From: Gammaproteobacteria bacterium
Lineage (GTDB): Bacteria > Pseudomonadota > Gammaproteobacteria > Steroidobacterales > Steroidobacteraceae
Direction of reading: 5' to 3'
Length of the DNA stretch: 42,478 nt
Assembly (NCBI GenBank): GCA_027365225.1
Contig: DAHXNV010000016.1
Span: forward strand, 1 to 42,478
How positions within the stretch are numbered: position 1 is the stretch's first letter; each line of letters begins with the position of its first letter. This document shows positions 24,940 to 35,387 of this stretch, piece by piece. Both the position numbers and the translations under genes were made by a program. The notes beneath the pieces are model-generated. The model worked only from the letters and a program-made list of their open reading frames with translations, ran no database searches and was not told where the DNA came from.

Positions 24940-26186
24940 CAACCGAATACCTCGCGGGCTTTCTCGAGCGCGGCCACCAGCGCGGCGACGTCCGCCTCGG
25001 TGTTGTAACAGCCGAAGGACGCGCGGGCCGTGGCCGGAATATCGAAGAAGGTCATCACCGGCATCGCGCAGTGATGGCCGGTGCGGATGGCGACGCCCTG
25101 GCTGTCGAGAACGGTGCCCAGGTCGTGCGGGTGGCAGCCGCGCATCGTGAACGAGATGACCGCCGCCTTGTGCGCCGCGGTGCCGATGATCTCGATCCCC
25201 GGCAGCCGCTCGAGCGCGGCGGTGGCCTGCGCGAGCAGGTGCTGCTCGTGCGCCGCGAGCGCCTCCAGGCCCAGGCTCTCGAGATAGTCCATCGCCGCGG
25301 CGAGGCCCACCGCACCGGAGATGTTCGGGGTGCCGGCCTCGAACTTCCACGGCAGGTCATTATACGTGGTGCGCTCGAACGAGACGGTGCGGATCATCTC
25401 CCCGCCGCCCTGCCAGGGGGGCATCTCCTCCAGCAGCTCCTCCCGGCCGTACAGCACGCCGATGCCCGTCGGACCGTAGAGCTTGTGGCCCGAGAAGGCG
25501 TAGAAATCACAGCCCAGCGCGCGTACGTCGATCGGCATGTGGGCGACGGCCTGGGCGCCGTCGAGCAACACGAGCGCGCCGCATGAATGCGCCGCTTGCA
25601 CGATGCGCTCGACGGGCACGACGGTCCCGAGCGCATTCGATACCTGCGCCACCGCTACCAGGCGGGTGCGGGAGCTGAGCAGCCCGAGCAGTGCATCGAG
25701 CTCGATCTCCCCGCGCCGGTTGATCGGCGCCACCTTGAGTGTGCAGCCGGTCTGCTCACGGACCATCTGCCAGGGCACGATGTTGGCGTGATGTTCCAGC
25801 GCGCTGATCAGGATCTCATCGCCCCTGCCGAGGCGTGCGCGGCCGAAGGACTGCGCAACGAGATTGATGCCTTCTGTGGTGCCGCGCACGAACACGATCT
25901 CGCGAGTCGAGCGGGCGTTGAGGAAGCGCCGCGCCCGTTCGCGCGCCCCTTCGAACGCGTCGGTCGCGGCCTGACTGAGCGTGTGCACGCCGCGGTGCAC
26001 GTTGGCGTGAGTGTGCGTCTCGTAGTGCTCCACCGCGCGCAGCACCGCGAGCGGGCGCTGGCCGGAGGCCGCGCTGTCGAGGTACACCAGTGCTCGCCCG
26101 TTGACGTGCTGCTGGAGGATGGGGAAGTCATGCCGTACGCGCTCGGCATCGAAGTTCCCGGGGGGCGCGGCAAGAGCGGTGGCCAT
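24939..26186 (-). CDS. sufS: Cysteine desulfurase SufS
   Basis: A PLP-dependent group II cysteine desulfurase (about 415 residues) supplying sulfur for cluster assembly. The PLP lysine is about Lys235 in FSGHKLYGPTG, and the persulfide-carrying cysteine about Cys372 in RTGHHCAMPVM. VYLDSAASGQRP and NVHRGVHTLSQ are typical SufS N-terminal motifs. The ATG at 26186 is chosen over GTG 26189 because AAGGAG lies 8 nt upstream and the TGATG overlap with sufD matches the other junctions of this operon. Confidence 0.95.
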   Translation of the reverse strand: MATALAAPPGNFDAERVRHDFPILQQHVNGRALVYLDSAASGQRPLAVLRAVEHYETHTHANVHRGVHTLSQAATDAFEGARERARRFLNARSTREIVFVRGTTEGINLVAQSFGRARLGRGDEILISALEHHANIVPWQMVREQTGCTLKVAPINRRGEIELDALLGLLSSRTRLVAVAQVSNALGTVVPVERIVQAAHSCGALVLLDGAQAVAHMPIDVRALGCDFYAFSGHKLYGPTGIGVLYGREELLEEMPPWQGGGEMIRTVSFERTTYNDLPWKFEAGTPNISGAVGLAAAMDYLESLGLEALAAHEQHLLAQATAALERLPGIEIIGTAAHKAAVISFTMRGCHPHDLGTVLDSQGVAIRTGHHCAMPVMTFFDIPATARASFGCYNTEADVAALVAALEKAREVFG

Positions 26187-27478
26187 CACAGCAGCTCCTT
26201 CAGGGTGGCGGCGGCGCTCATCTGGCTCGCCAGATCACGCTCGATCTGCCGGCGCAGCTCGGCGCACTCGATCTTCGCGACCACGTCCTCCAGGAACGCC
26301 CATTTGAGCAAGTGCTGGGCGGTCTGCGGCGCGATGCCGCGCGAGAGCAGGTAGAACAGCATGTTCTGATCGAGCTTGCCGGCGGTCGCGCCGTGGCTGC
26401 ATCGGACCTCGTCGGTGTAGATCTCCAGCTGCGGGCGCAGGTCGACTTCCGCTTCCGGCCCGTCGAGCAACCCGCGCAGCGACTGCCGGGAGTCCGAGCC
26501 GCCGGCGCGCTCGCGCACGGCGATCTTGCCGTTGAACGCCACGCGCGCCCGTCCCGAGGCGATGCCCCGGAATGTCTCGGTCGTGCGCGTGTTCGGCGCT
26601 ACGTGCTCGCTCAGGGCATACATGTCGTGGCTCTGCTGCCGATCCGCGAGCGCCGCGGCCGACAGCGCCAGCTCCGCGCCCGCGCCGGCGAGGCGCACGT
26701 GCACCGTCGAGCGCGCCGTCAGCGCGCCGGTGCCGACGGTGAGCAGGTGATAGCGGGCCTGCGCGGCGAGCTGCGCGGTGAGCGTGTCGAACCAGGCGGT
26801 GCGCGGTGCGCAGTGCTGCAGGCGGTAGTGAGTCAGGCGCGCGTTCTCGCCCACATCGGCGCGTACGGCGCTGTTGACCAGACTCGCCGCCTCCGGCGCA
26901 CCCATGTGCCGCTCGAGCACGATCAGCTCGGCGCTGGCCTCGAGGACCACGTGCACGCGCGGATACGATGCGCCGGCTTGTGCGCCGGCGCTCGCCGCGA
27001 ATACCAGCTCGATAGCCGCGGGCGCCGCGTTCGCGTGCGCCTCGATCAAGAGCGCATCGGTCGCAAAGGCCTCGTTGAGCAGGGCCAGGCGTGCCTCGGG
27101 GAAGTCCGGGCACGGGCCCCAGGTGGCGCTGCTCGAGGGCCCGGGCGTGCGCAGGCTGCGCACGGTGAGGCCCGGGTGCGAGCCCGCGGCGCCCGATCTG
27201 AGCAGTCCGTCCACGAACACATAGCGCACGAAGCCCGGCAGTGCCTCCGGCAGGGGCGGCACGGCTTGGCTCTGTGTTTCGATCGGCGCGAAGCGGACAT
27301 GCTCGAGGACGCGCAGGTTCGTGTAGCGCCAGTTCTCCTCGCGCGTGGCCGGCAGACCCTGCGCACAGAGTCTCTCGATTGCTTCGGCCCGGCGCGCCGG
27401 CTCGATGACGCTCGCGGGCAGCGCGGCGTGTACCGCGCCGTATTCCTTGCGGATCTGTTCCGTCACCGCCGAACTCAT
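26186..27478 (-). CDS. sufD: Fe-S assembly scaffold subunit SufD
   Basis: The beta-helix partner of SufB in the SufBC2D scaffold (430 residues). The N-terminal helical part contains ATREENWRYTNLRVLEH. The beta-helix core and C-terminal SGRARVAFNGKIAVRERAGG, AEVDLRPQLEIYTDEVRCSHGAT and GIAPQTAQHLLKWAFLEDVV are diagnostic. The conserved C-terminal Cys-Ser-His (RCSHGA) is intact. The ATG overlaps the sufC stop (ATGA), indicating translational coupling. Confidence 0.95.
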   Translation of the reverse strand: MSSAVTEQIRKEYGAVHAALPASVIEPARRAEAIERLCAQGLPATREENWRYTNLRVLEHVRFAPIETQSQAVPPLPEALPGFVRYVFVDGLLRSGAAGSHPGLTVRSLRTPGPSSSATWGPCPDFPEARLALLNEAFATDALLIEAHANAAPAAIELVFAASAGAQAGASYPRVHVVLEASAELIVLERHMGAPEAASLVNSAVRADVGENARLTHYRLQHCAPRTAWFDTLTAQLAAQARYHLLTVGTGALTARSTVHVRLAGAGAELALSAAALADRQQSHDMYALSEHVAPNTRTTETFRGIASGRARVAFNGKIAVRERAGGSDSRQSLRGLLDGPEAEVDLRPQLEIYTDEVRCSHGATAGKLDQNMLFYLLSRGIAPQTAQHLLKWAFLEDVVAKIECAELRRQIERDLASQMSAAATLKELL

Positions 27479-28224
27479 GCCGCCTCGCCGATCAGCCAAT
27501 CGTAGCCGCGCCGCTCGAGCTCCAGCGCAAGCGTGCGGTCGCCGCTGCGTACGATGCGGCCGTTGACCAGCACGTGCACGCGGTCCGGCACGATGTGCTC
27601 GAGCAGCCGTTGATAATGGGTGACAAGCACCAGCGAGCGTTGCGGGCCGCGCAAAGTGTTGACCCCGTGTGCGACGATCTTGAGCGCATCGATATCCAGG
27701 CCCGAGTCGGTCTCATCGAGCACCGCCAGGCGCGGTTCGAGCACCAGCATCTGCAGGATCTCATTGCGCTTCTTCTCGCCCCCGGAGAAGCCCTCGTTGA
27801 CCCCGCGCGAGAGCATGCTTTCGTCCATGCGCATCAGCCGCATCTTCTCGCGTACCAGCGTGAGGAACTCGAACGCGTCGACCTCCGGCTCGCCGCGCTG
27901 CTTGCGCGCGGCGTTGATCGCCGCCTTGAGCAGATAGACGTTGTTGACGCCCGGGATCTCGACCGGATACTGAAAGCCAAGGAACACGCCCGCGCGCGCG
28001 CGCTCCTCGGGACTGAGCGCGAGCAGATCCTGCCCTTGGAAGCTGATCCGGCCGGCGGTGACGGCATAACCGGGGCGCCCGGCAAGCACGTATGCCAGGG
28101 TGCTCTTTCCCGAGCCGTTCGGCCCCATGACGGCGTGCACCTCGCCCGCGGGCACCTCGAGCTCGAGTCCCTTGAGAATTTCCTTGCCATCGACCGTGGC
28201 GTGAAGGTTTTCGATCTTAAGCAT
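27475..28224 (-). CDS. sufC: Fe-S assembly ATPase SufC
   Basis: The ABC-type ATPase of the SufBCD scaffold (249 residues). Walker A is GPNGSGKST and the Q-loop FLGFQYPVEIPGV. The signature FSGGEKKRNEILQM and Walker B LAVLDETDSGLDIDAL are followed by VTHYQRLLEHI. All catalytic elements are present. The ATG lies 17 bp after the sufB stop and the end overlaps sufD. Confidence 0.96.
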   Translation of the reverse strand: MLKIENLHATVDGKEILKGLELEVPAGEVHAVMGPNGSGKSTLAYVLAGRPGYAVTAGRISFQGQDLLALSPEERARAGVFLGFQYPVEIPGVNNVYLLKAAINAARKQRGEPEVDAFEFLTLVREKMRLMRMDESMLSRGVNEGFSGGEKKRNEILQMLVLEPRLAVLDETDSGLDIDALKIVAHGVNTLRGPQRSLVLVTHYQRLLEHIVPDRVHVLVNGRIVRSGDRTLALELERRGYDWLIGEAA

Positions 28225-28241
28225 GCTGGTGACCTGCGTTT

Positions 28242-29702
<1,461 letters not shown>

Positions 29703-29709
29703 TGATGGA

Positions 29710-30195
29710 TCAGGCGTTGGGGAGGCGCAGCAGTGCCGGAGACAGCGCCGTCTTTACGTCGCGCTCGAGCACCGGCAGGCGGGTGTGGATCGGATCGATG
29801 CCCGCGAGCTGCGCCAGGTTGACGTCCCCGAGGGAGCGCCGGATGGCCAGATTCAGCCGCTGCCAGGTGCGTCCGACGCGGCAGGTCGGCTCGATCTCGC
29901 AGTGGCCGTGGGCCACCGCGCAGTCGGTGAGCGCCACGGGGCCCTCGAGCGCATCGAGAATGGCCGCGGCGCTGATCTGCGCCGCGGGGCGCGCCAATTG
30001 ATAGCCGCCGTGCAGCCCCCGGGTCGAGACGACCAGTCCGGCCCGCTGCAGCTGCTTCAGCAGCTTGCTCACGGTCGGTGCGGCAACGTGCGTCTGCTGC
30101 GCGAGCGCCGCGGCCGTGTGCAAGCGCTCCGGTTGCGTGGCAAGCACGGCGAGCAGCACCGTGGCGTAGTCTGTGAGCCGGCTGATACGGACCAT
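29710..30195 (-). CDS. Rrf2-family regulator of the suf operon
   Basis: A 161-residue winged-helix Rrf2 protein of the SUF-regulator/IscR type. The DNA-binding part is [20 protein letters not shown] through [20 protein letters not shown] and [11 protein letters not shown]. Three cysteines, Cys92, Cys99 and Cys105 ([15 protein letters not shown]), match the [2Fe-2S]-binding trio of IscR-type sensors. Being first in the suf operon, with an IscR-like inverted repeat over its promoter, it very likely represses the operon when its own cluster is loaded. Confidence 0.93.
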   Translation of the reverse strand: MVRISRLTDYATVLLAVLATQPERLHTAAALAQQTHVAAPTVSKLLKQLQRAGLVVSTRGLHGGYQLARPAAQISAAAILDALEGPVALTDCAVAHGHCEIEPTCRVGRTWQRLNLAIRRSLGDVNLAQLAGIDPIHTRLPVLERDVKTALSPALLRLPNA

Positions 30196-30210
30196 CCGCA
30201 GTACCCTCTT

Positions 30211-30236
30211 TAACTAGGACCATTTTAGTACTAATT
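30211..30236. promoter_or_regulatory. IscR-type-1-like operator over the suf promoter
   Basis: Read on the minus strand, the core TACTAAAATGGTC fits the central part of the IscR type 1 pattern (GACTRWWWYAGTC) except at the first base of each half. It overlaps the -10 box, as expected for repression by the Rrf2 protein encoded just downstream. Confidence 0.6.
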
Positions 30237-30250
30237 GGAGAAGGAACCAA
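30222..30250 (-). promoter_or_regulatory. Sigma70-type promoter of the suf operon
   Basis: Minus-strand TTGGTT (-35, 30245-30250) and TAAAAT (-10, 30222-30227) are separated by exactly 17 bp. The predicted start near 30214 is about 20 bp before the regulator ATG. Confidence 0.65.
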
Positions 30251-30363
30251 GGGCATGGGGGGCCGGTCATTTGGTATTCTTGCCGCTCCCGCGGCGCGCG
30301 ACAGAGCTAAACCCATGCATCCGCGCGCGCGGCTGAATTTTCTATCTGTCGCGGAGAATCGTC

Positions 30364-31386
30364 ATGAATCGCAGTGAGCTTGCTCGAATCGCTCAGGCAA
30401 TGGTGGTCACAGGCAAGGGACTTCTGGCGGCCGATGAGAGTACGGGAACCATCCGCAAGCGCTTCGAGGCCATCAAGCTCGAATCCACCGAGGAACATCG
30501 GCGGGCCTACCGTGAGCTGCTGTTCACCACGCCCGGGGCGGCCGAATGGATCAGCGGGGTCATTTTCTACGACGAGACGATCCGGCAGAAGACCGCCGAC
30601 GGCCGGCCGTTTGCGCAGTACCTGACGCAGCAGGGCATCATTCCGGGCATCAAGGTCGATCTGGGCGCCAAGCCGCTCGCCGGCTTTGCCGGTGAGACCA
30701 TCACCGAGGGGCTCGACGGTCTGCGGGAGCGGCTGGTCGAGTATCGCAGGCTCGGAGCACGCTTCGCCAAATGGCGCGCAGTCATCGATATCGGCGCGGG
30801 AATTCCCACGGCATTCGCTATCGAGGCGAATGCCCATGCGCTGGCGCGCTACGCCGCGCTCTGTCAAGAGAACGAGATCGTGCCGATTGTCGAGCCCGAG
30901 GTGCTGATGGATGGCGATCATTCGATCGAGCGCTGCGAGGAAGTGACGGACGCGACGTTGAGCTGCGTGTTCAAGCAACTGCAGGATCATCGGGTGGAGC
31001 TCGAAGGCATGGTGCTCAAGCCCAACATGGTGATCTCCGGCAAGAAGGCCGCGCACCGGGCGTCCCCCGAGGCGGTGGCGCAGGCCACGGTGCGCTGCCT
31101 GAAGCGTCACGTGCCCCCGGCCGTGCCGGGAATCGCCTTCCTCTCCGGCGGTCAGTCGCCGCAGGAGGCCACGTTGCATCTGTCGCTGATCAACCGTCTG
31201 GGGCCGCTGCCCTGGTCGTTGACCTTCAGCTACGGGCGGGCGCTGCAGGAGACGGCGATCTCGACCTGGGGCGGGCGCAGCGGCGACTTCAAGGCCGGAC
31301 AGAAGGAGTTCGCGCGCCGGGCCCGCTTGAACGCGCTTGCGGCCACCGGCCGCTACAGCGCGGAGATGGAACAGCAAGCCGCTTGA
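30364..31386 (+). CDS. fda: Class I fructose-bisphosphate aldolase
   Basis: A Schiff-base (class I) aldolase of the animal/plant-like type (340 residues). It cleaves fructose 1,6-bisphosphate to dihydroxyacetone phosphate and glyceraldehyde 3-phosphate in glycolysis or the reverse in gluconeogenesis. The catalytic lysine is Lys219 in GMVLKPNMV; acid/base Glu177 and Glu179 lie in PIVEPEVLM. The C-terminal FLSGGQSPQEATLHLSLIN and FSYGRALQETAISTWGG complete the signature. GCGGAGA precedes the ATG. It is divergent from the suf operon and is followed by mlaF after 29 bp, so cotranscription with the mla genes is possible. Confidence 0.94.
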   Translation: MNRSELARIAQAMVVTGKGLLAADESTGTIRKRFEAIKLESTEEHRRAYRELLFTTPGAAEWISGVIFYDETIRQKTADGRPFAQYLTQQGIIPGIKVDLGAKPLAGFAGETITEGLDGLRERLVEYRRLGARFAKWRAVIDIGAGIPTAFAIEANAHALARYAALCQENEIVPIVEPEVLMDGDHSIERCEEVTDATLSCVFKQLQDHRVELEGMVLKPNMVISGKKAAHRASPEAVAQATVRCLKRHVPPAVPGIAFLSGGQSPQEATLHLSLINRLGPLPWSLTFSYGRALQETAISTWGGRSGDFKAGQKEFARRARLNALAATGRYSAEMEQQAA

Positions 31387-31415
31387 GCCGGCAGGACGCG
31401 TACGAAAGATCCCGC

Positions 31416-32252
31416 GTGAGCGATTCCCAAAGCAACCCGAACTCGGATGTGACCGACGCGGTCATCGACGTCCACGGCGTGCATTATGCCATCGGCGATC
31501 GGCCGATCTTCGATGGACTCGATCTGACCGTGAAACGCGGCCTGATCACCGCCGTGATGGGGCCGAGCGGCACGGGCAAGACGACGCTGCTGCGGCTGAT
31601 CACCGGCGAGATCTACGCCGGACGGGGCCGGGTGGCGGTGTTCGGCCGGGATATTGGCGCCCTCACGACCCGCGAGCTGTACGCGACCCGCCGGCGCATG
31701 GGTGTGCTGTTCCAGAACGGCGCGCTGTTGACCGACCTCAATGTGTACGAGAACGTGGCCTTCCCGGTTCGCGAGCACACGGACCTGCCCGAGCCGCTGA
31801 TCCACAAGTTGGTGCTCACCAAGCTCGAGGCGGTGGGGCTGCGCGGGGCGGCGGAGCTGATGCCGGCGGAACTCTCCGGCGGCATGGCGCGGCGCGTGGC
31901 GCTGGCGCGCGCCATCGTCACGGATCCGGAGATACTGATCTACGACGAGCCGTTTGTCGGGCTCGATCCGATCTCCCTGGGGGTGATCTTGCGCCTGGTG
32001 AAGCAGATGAACGATGCGCTGAAGATCACCAGCGTGGTCGTCTCGCACGACGTACACGAGATCGCCACCATTGCCGATTACAGCTACCTGCTCTCGGAGG
32101 GCAAGGTGGTCGCCTCGGGCACGCCCGCGGAGCTGGCGAGCAGTGATTCGGCAACCGTGCGTCAGTTCATGACCGGCGGCCCCGAGGGGCCCGTGCGCTT
32201 TCATTATCCTGCGCCTGATTACGCCGAGCAGCTCATGGAGGTCTCGGGATGA
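31416..32252 (+). CDS. mlaF: Mla lipid-transport ATPase MlaF
   Basis: The ATPase of the MlaFEDB complex that moves phospholipids between the outer and inner membranes (278 residues from the GTG). Walker A is GPSGTGKTT, the Q-loop VLFQNGALL, the signature LSGGMARRVALARAI and Walker B ILIYDEPFVGLDPIS, followed by SHDVHE. The C-terminal extension after TVRQFMTGGPEGPVRFHYPA is typical and contacts the STAS subunit. The start is uncertain, since only GTG codons are available; 31416 follows an AAAGA. The stop overlaps mlaE (ATGA). Confidence 0.93.
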   Translation: MSDSQSNPNSDVTDAVIDVHGVHYAIGDRPIFDGLDLTVKRGLITAVMGPSGTGKTTLLRLITGEIYAGRGRVAVFGRDIGALTTRELYATRRRMGVLFQNGALLTDLNVYENVAFPVREHTDLPEPLIHKLVLTKLEAVGLRGAAELMPAELSGGMARRVALARAIVTDPEILIYDEPFVGLDPISLGVILRLVKQMNDALKITSVVVSHDVHEIATIADYSYLLSEGKVVASGTPAELASSDSATVRQFMTGGPEGPVRFHYPAPDYAEQLMEVSG

Positions 32253-33010
32253 GCAACGGAGCCCGGGTGGGCGTGCTCGAGCTCGTGCGCAAGAGCGGCG
32301 AGACCGGCATATTTTTCGTGCGGCTGCTTGCGGCATGCGGCCCGGCGCTCGGCCGGCCGCGACTGATCATTGCGCAGATCTACAATGCCGGGGCGCGCTC
32401 GCTCATCATCATCATGCTCTCGGGCTTGTTCACCGGCATGGTGTTGGGCCTGCAGTTCTACGATGTTCTCAACCGCTTCGGTGCCACCGAGGCGCTCGGC
32501 ACGGCGGTGGCGCTGGCGCTGCTGAAGGAGCTCGGCCCGGTGCTGACGGCGCTGCTGTTCGCCGGCCGCGCCGGTACCGCGCTCACCTCGGAAATCGGCT
32601 TGATGCGCGCCACCGACCAGCTGACGGCCATGGACGTGATGGCCGTCGATCCGATCCGCCACGTGGCCGCGCCGCGTTTCCTCGGCGGATTGATCGCGGT
32701 GCCGCTGCTGACGGCGATCTTCACCGTCGTCGGGCTGTTCGGCGCGCAGCTGATCGGCGTGCAGTTTCTCGGCGTCGATCACGGCATATTCTGGTCGCAG
32801 GCGCAAAGCGCGGTGGCGCTCAAGGATGTGACCGAGGGAGTCGTCAAGAGCGTCGTGTTCGGCGCCGTCGTCAGCCTGATCGCGGTCAACGAGGGGTACC
32901 ACTCCGAGCCGACCGCCGAGGGCATCGGCAGGGCCACCACGCGCACCGTGGTCGCCTCGTCGGTGATGATCTTGTTGCTCGATTACGTGCTGACCGCCGT
33001 ATTTTTGTAA
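32249..33010 (+). CDS. mlaE: Mla permease MlaE
   Basis: The inner-membrane permease of the Mla transporter (253 residues). Family motifs are IIIMLSGLFTGMVLGLQFYD, ELGPVLTALLFAGRAGTALT, SEIGLMRATDQLTAMDVMAV, and the late INxG-like VNEGYHSEPTAEGIGRAT. Several membrane helices are evident. It overlaps mlaF by 4 bp and is followed by mlaD after 16 bp. Confidence 0.95.
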   Translation: MSNGARVGVLELVRKSGETGIFFVRLLAACGPALGRPRLIIAQIYNAGARSLIIIMLSGLFTGMVLGLQFYDVLNRFGATEALGTAVALALLKELGPVLTALLFAGRAGTALTSEIGLMRATDQLTAMDVMAVDPIRHVAAPRFLGGLIAVPLLTAIFTVVGLFGAQLIGVQFLGVDHGIFWSQAQSAVALKDVTEGVVKSVVFGAVVSLIAVNEGYHSEPTAEGIGRATTRTVVASSVMILLLDYVLTAVFL

Positions 33011-33026
33011 GAGGATTCAATCCGCC

Positions 33027-33533
33027 ATGCGCGCCAACCGCTCTCTTGAAATCGGCACGGGCCTGTTCGTGCTGCTCGGATTCGCCGCGCTGCTGTTCCT
33101 CAGCATGCAGTTGCCGGCGAACGGTTTGAAGTTCTCCTTCAAAAAGCCGGCCGGCTACGCCGTGACCGCGCAGTTCGACAACATCGGCGATCTGAAGGTC
33201 GGGGCTCCCGTGCGCATGGCGGGGGTGCGCATCGGCCAGGTGACCAGAATCGATTTCGACACCAATACCGAGCGCGCCAAGGTCTGGCTGCGCATCGATC
33301 CGCGCTTCAACCAGATTCCGGCGGACAGCTCCGCCGCGATCGACACCGAGGGGCTGCTCGGCGGCCAGTACATCGCCATCAGTCCCGGGGCGATGCCGAC
33401 CTATCTCAGCAACGGCAGCCGGATCCTGGAAACTCAATCGGCGCTGGTGCTGGAGAACCTGATCAACAAGTTCTTCGCCACCGAGGCGAACAAGAGCCAC
33501 GGCTCCGGTGACGACGCAAAGGAGTCCAAATGA
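33027..33533 (+). CDS. mlaD: Mla substrate-binding MCE protein MlaD
   Basis: An inner-membrane-anchored periplasmic MCE-domain protein (168 residues) forming the hexameric lipid channel of the complex. The N-terminal anchor is EIGTGLFVLLGFAALLFLSM. The MCE domain (about 40-120) contains YAVTAQFDNIGDLKVGAPVR and MAGVRIGQV, then GLLGGQYIAISPG. It has GAGGA about 11 nt upstream of the ATG, and its stop overlaps mlaC (ATGA). Confidence 0.94.
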   Translation: MRANRSLEIGTGLFVLLGFAALLFLSMQLPANGLKFSFKKPAGYAVTAQFDNIGDLKVGAPVRMAGVRIGQVTRIDFDTNTERAKVWLRIDPRFNQIPADSSAAIDTEGLLGGQYIAISPGAMPTYLSNGSRILETQSALVLENLINKFFATEANKSHGSGDDAKESK

Positions 33534-34198
33534 TGAAATTCTCGACCGTCATCGCCGCGGCGGCGTGCGCCGCGGCGCTGCTGCTGCAGCCCGGACTTGC
33601 CTCCGCCGCAACGGCCCAGGCCGCGCCGGCGTCCTTCGAGCAGCCCTCACAGATGGTCCGCTCGGTTGCCGATGCGCTCTTGAAGGAGATCGACGGACAC
33701 CGCGCCGAATTGCGCGCCCACCCACAGCAGATCTCGGCGATCATCGAGAAGTACCTGCTGCCGCATTTCGACGCGGCGCTCGCCGCCGATCTGGTTCTCG
33801 GACGCTTCGGACGGCACGTCTCGGCGCAGCAGAAGCAGCGTTTCATCACGGCCATGCGCAAGGCGCTGGTCAAGAGCTATGGCACCGCGCTGCTGGACTT
33901 CCACTCGCACATGCTGACGGTCTATCCGACCCATCTGCGGCCGGGCACGACTTCGGCCACCGTGCGCACGGTCCTGACGGAGACGAACGGGACGCGCTTG
34001 CCGCTCGACTTTTACGTCCTCATGACCCCGAGCGGCTGGAAGGTGTTTGATCTGGTGGTCGAAGGTGTCAGTTACGACATGAGCTATCGTGCCGAGCTGG
34101 CCCCGCAGCTGCAGCAGGACGGTCTGGATGCCGTGATCGAACGCCTCGAGGGCGGCGAGAAGCTGAACGCGCCGAAACCGCATCCCAAGAAGCACTGA
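33530..34198 (+). CDS. mlaC: Periplasmic phospholipid shuttle MlaC
   Basis: The soluble periplasmic carrier between MlaA and MlaFEDB (222 residues). The signal peptide MMKFSTVIAAAACAAALLLQ is followed by ASAA. The mature part has the MlaC/Ttg2D pattern: IEKYLLPHFDAALAADLVLG, ALVKSYGTALLDFH, GWKVFDLVVEGVSYDMSYRA and LQQDGLDAVIERLE. The start may be either of two adjacent ATGs. Confidence 0.93.
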   Translation: MMKFSTVIAAAACAAALLLQPGLASAATAQAAPASFEQPSQMVRSVADALLKEIDGHRAELRAHPQQISAIIEKYLLPHFDAALAADLVLGRFGRHVSAQQKQRFITAMRKALVKSYGTALLDFHSHMLTVYPTHLRPGTTSATVRTVLTETNGTRLPLDFYVLMTPSGWKVFDLVVEGVSYDMSYRAELAPQLQQDGLDAVIERLEGGEKLNAPKPHPKKH

Positions 34199-34200
34199 GC

Positions 34201-34539
34201 GTGGCGAGCTTGGGCAATCCAACCGGATCTGCGGACGGGGGCTTCCAATTCACGGTCCGCGCGCCCGAGCGCAGCGAGGCGGGCGGACCGCTCGTCTTCG
34301 CCACGGCGCGGCGCGCACACGCGGCGGGCCTTGCGGCCGTGGGTGCCGCGCAGAGCGCGCTGGTGATCGATTGCGCGGCACTCGGCCCGACCGACAGCGC
34401 CGGGCTCGCTGTGCTGCTCGACTGGCTCGCCGAGGCGCGTCGGGCGGGGCGGCACCTGCGCTTCGAGCACCTGCCGGAGGACTTGCTGCGTCTGGCGCGC
34501 ATCAGCGCCGTCGACGGATTGCTCCAGCAGGGTGTTTGA
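34201..34539 (+). CDS. mlaB: STAS-domain protein MlaB
   Basis: The cytosolic STAS subunit that binds and regulates MlaF (112 residues). The family core ALVIDCAALGPTDSAGLAVL LLDW shows the conserved Ser in DSAG, followed by an EARRAGRHLRFEHLPEDL helix. The GTG start lies 2 bp after the mlaC stop, consistent with operon membership as the last gene of mlaFEDCB. Confidence 0.88.
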   Translation: MASLGNPTGSADGGFQFTVRAPERSEAGGPLVFATARRAHAAGLAAVGAAQSALVIDCAALGPTDSAGLAVLLDWLAEARRAGRHLRFEHLPEDLLRLARISAVDGLLQQGV

Positions 34540-34558
34540 GCCGCGCCGCGCGCGGACG

Positions 34559-35305
34559 TCACTTGCCCGCGCTGTGCAGCGCCTTCAGCTCCGCGGCGGC
34601 CGGGTTGCCGCGGCTCGGGCCGTGCACCATGTAGTGCCGCTGCGACAGATAGGCGTGGCGCATGAACGCATATGGGTTGTACGAGTGCATGACCAGGTGC
34701 AGCGTCGGCTGCAGGCGCGCATCGTCGTTGAGGGCATCGACGGCATCGGGCGTGTACCAGATCAAAGTATTGGGCGTGTAGTGCGTCGGACTGGCGAAGA
34801 CATCGATCGCCCGCCCGACGGCATCGCGCACGTCCGAGGGCCCGAGGATGGGCAGCACCAGATACGGGCCGGGCGGGATGCCCCATTTGCCGAAGGTCTG
34901 GCCGAAATCCCGGTCATCCCGCGGCAGACCGATCTGCGAGGCGGGGTTGAGCAGGCCGCCGAGGCCGAGCGTCGAGTTCACGACCAGCCGGCAGGTATCC
35001 TTGAGAAACCACTTGAATTGCCCCTGCAGCAGATCGTTCACGATGACGGCCGGGTACTCCAGGTTATCGAAGAAGTTCGTGATGCCCAGCCGTACCACAT
35101 GAGGCACCGTCGCCTGGTAGCCGCTCGCCACCGGAGCGGCGACGTGCTTCTCGAATCCCATGTCGAACTTGAACGTCGCCCGGTTCATGCGCTGCCAGGG
35201 ATCGCGCGGATCGCGCTGCGCGCGCGGGACCGCGGCGCAGCCGAACAGCGACAGTGAGAGAGCCGACAGAGCGAGGAGTCTGAGCGCTTTGTGTCGTGAG
35301 TCCAT
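34559..35305 (-). CDS. mlaA: Outer-membrane lipoprotein MlaA (VacJ)
   Basis: The outer-membrane lipoprotein that removes mislocalised phospholipids from the outer leaflet and passes them to MlaC (248 residues). The ATG at 35305 gives a lipoprotein signal with lipobox LFGC. Family blocks include DPRDPWQRMNRATFKFDMGF, NFFDNLEYPAVIVNDLLQGQ, VNSTLGLGGLLNPASQIGLP and FGQTFGKWGIPPGPYLVLPI. It lies convergent to mlaFEDCB, with 19 bp between stops, so it needs its own promoter; in several other bacteria mlaA is part of the same operon. Confidence 0.94.
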   Translation of the reverse strand: MDSRHKALRLLALSALSLSLFGCAAVPRAQRDPRDPWQRMNRATFKFDMGFEKHVAAPVASGYQATVPHVVRLGITNFFDNLEYPAVIVNDLLQGQFKWFLKDTCRLVVNSTLGLGGLLNPASQIGLPRDDRDFGQTFGKWGIPPGPYLVLPILGPSDVRDAVGRAIDVFASPTHYTPNTLIWYTPDAVDALNDDARLQPTLHLVMHSYNPYAFMRHAYLSQRHYMVHGPSRGNPAAAELKALHSAGK

Positions 35306-35387
35306 GGCATGTCCATGCGCGGTGCAATTGCGCAGTGTATCAGCAGTCGCTTGCATTGGCGCGCCGGCCCGGCCGGCGCCCCGGTCC

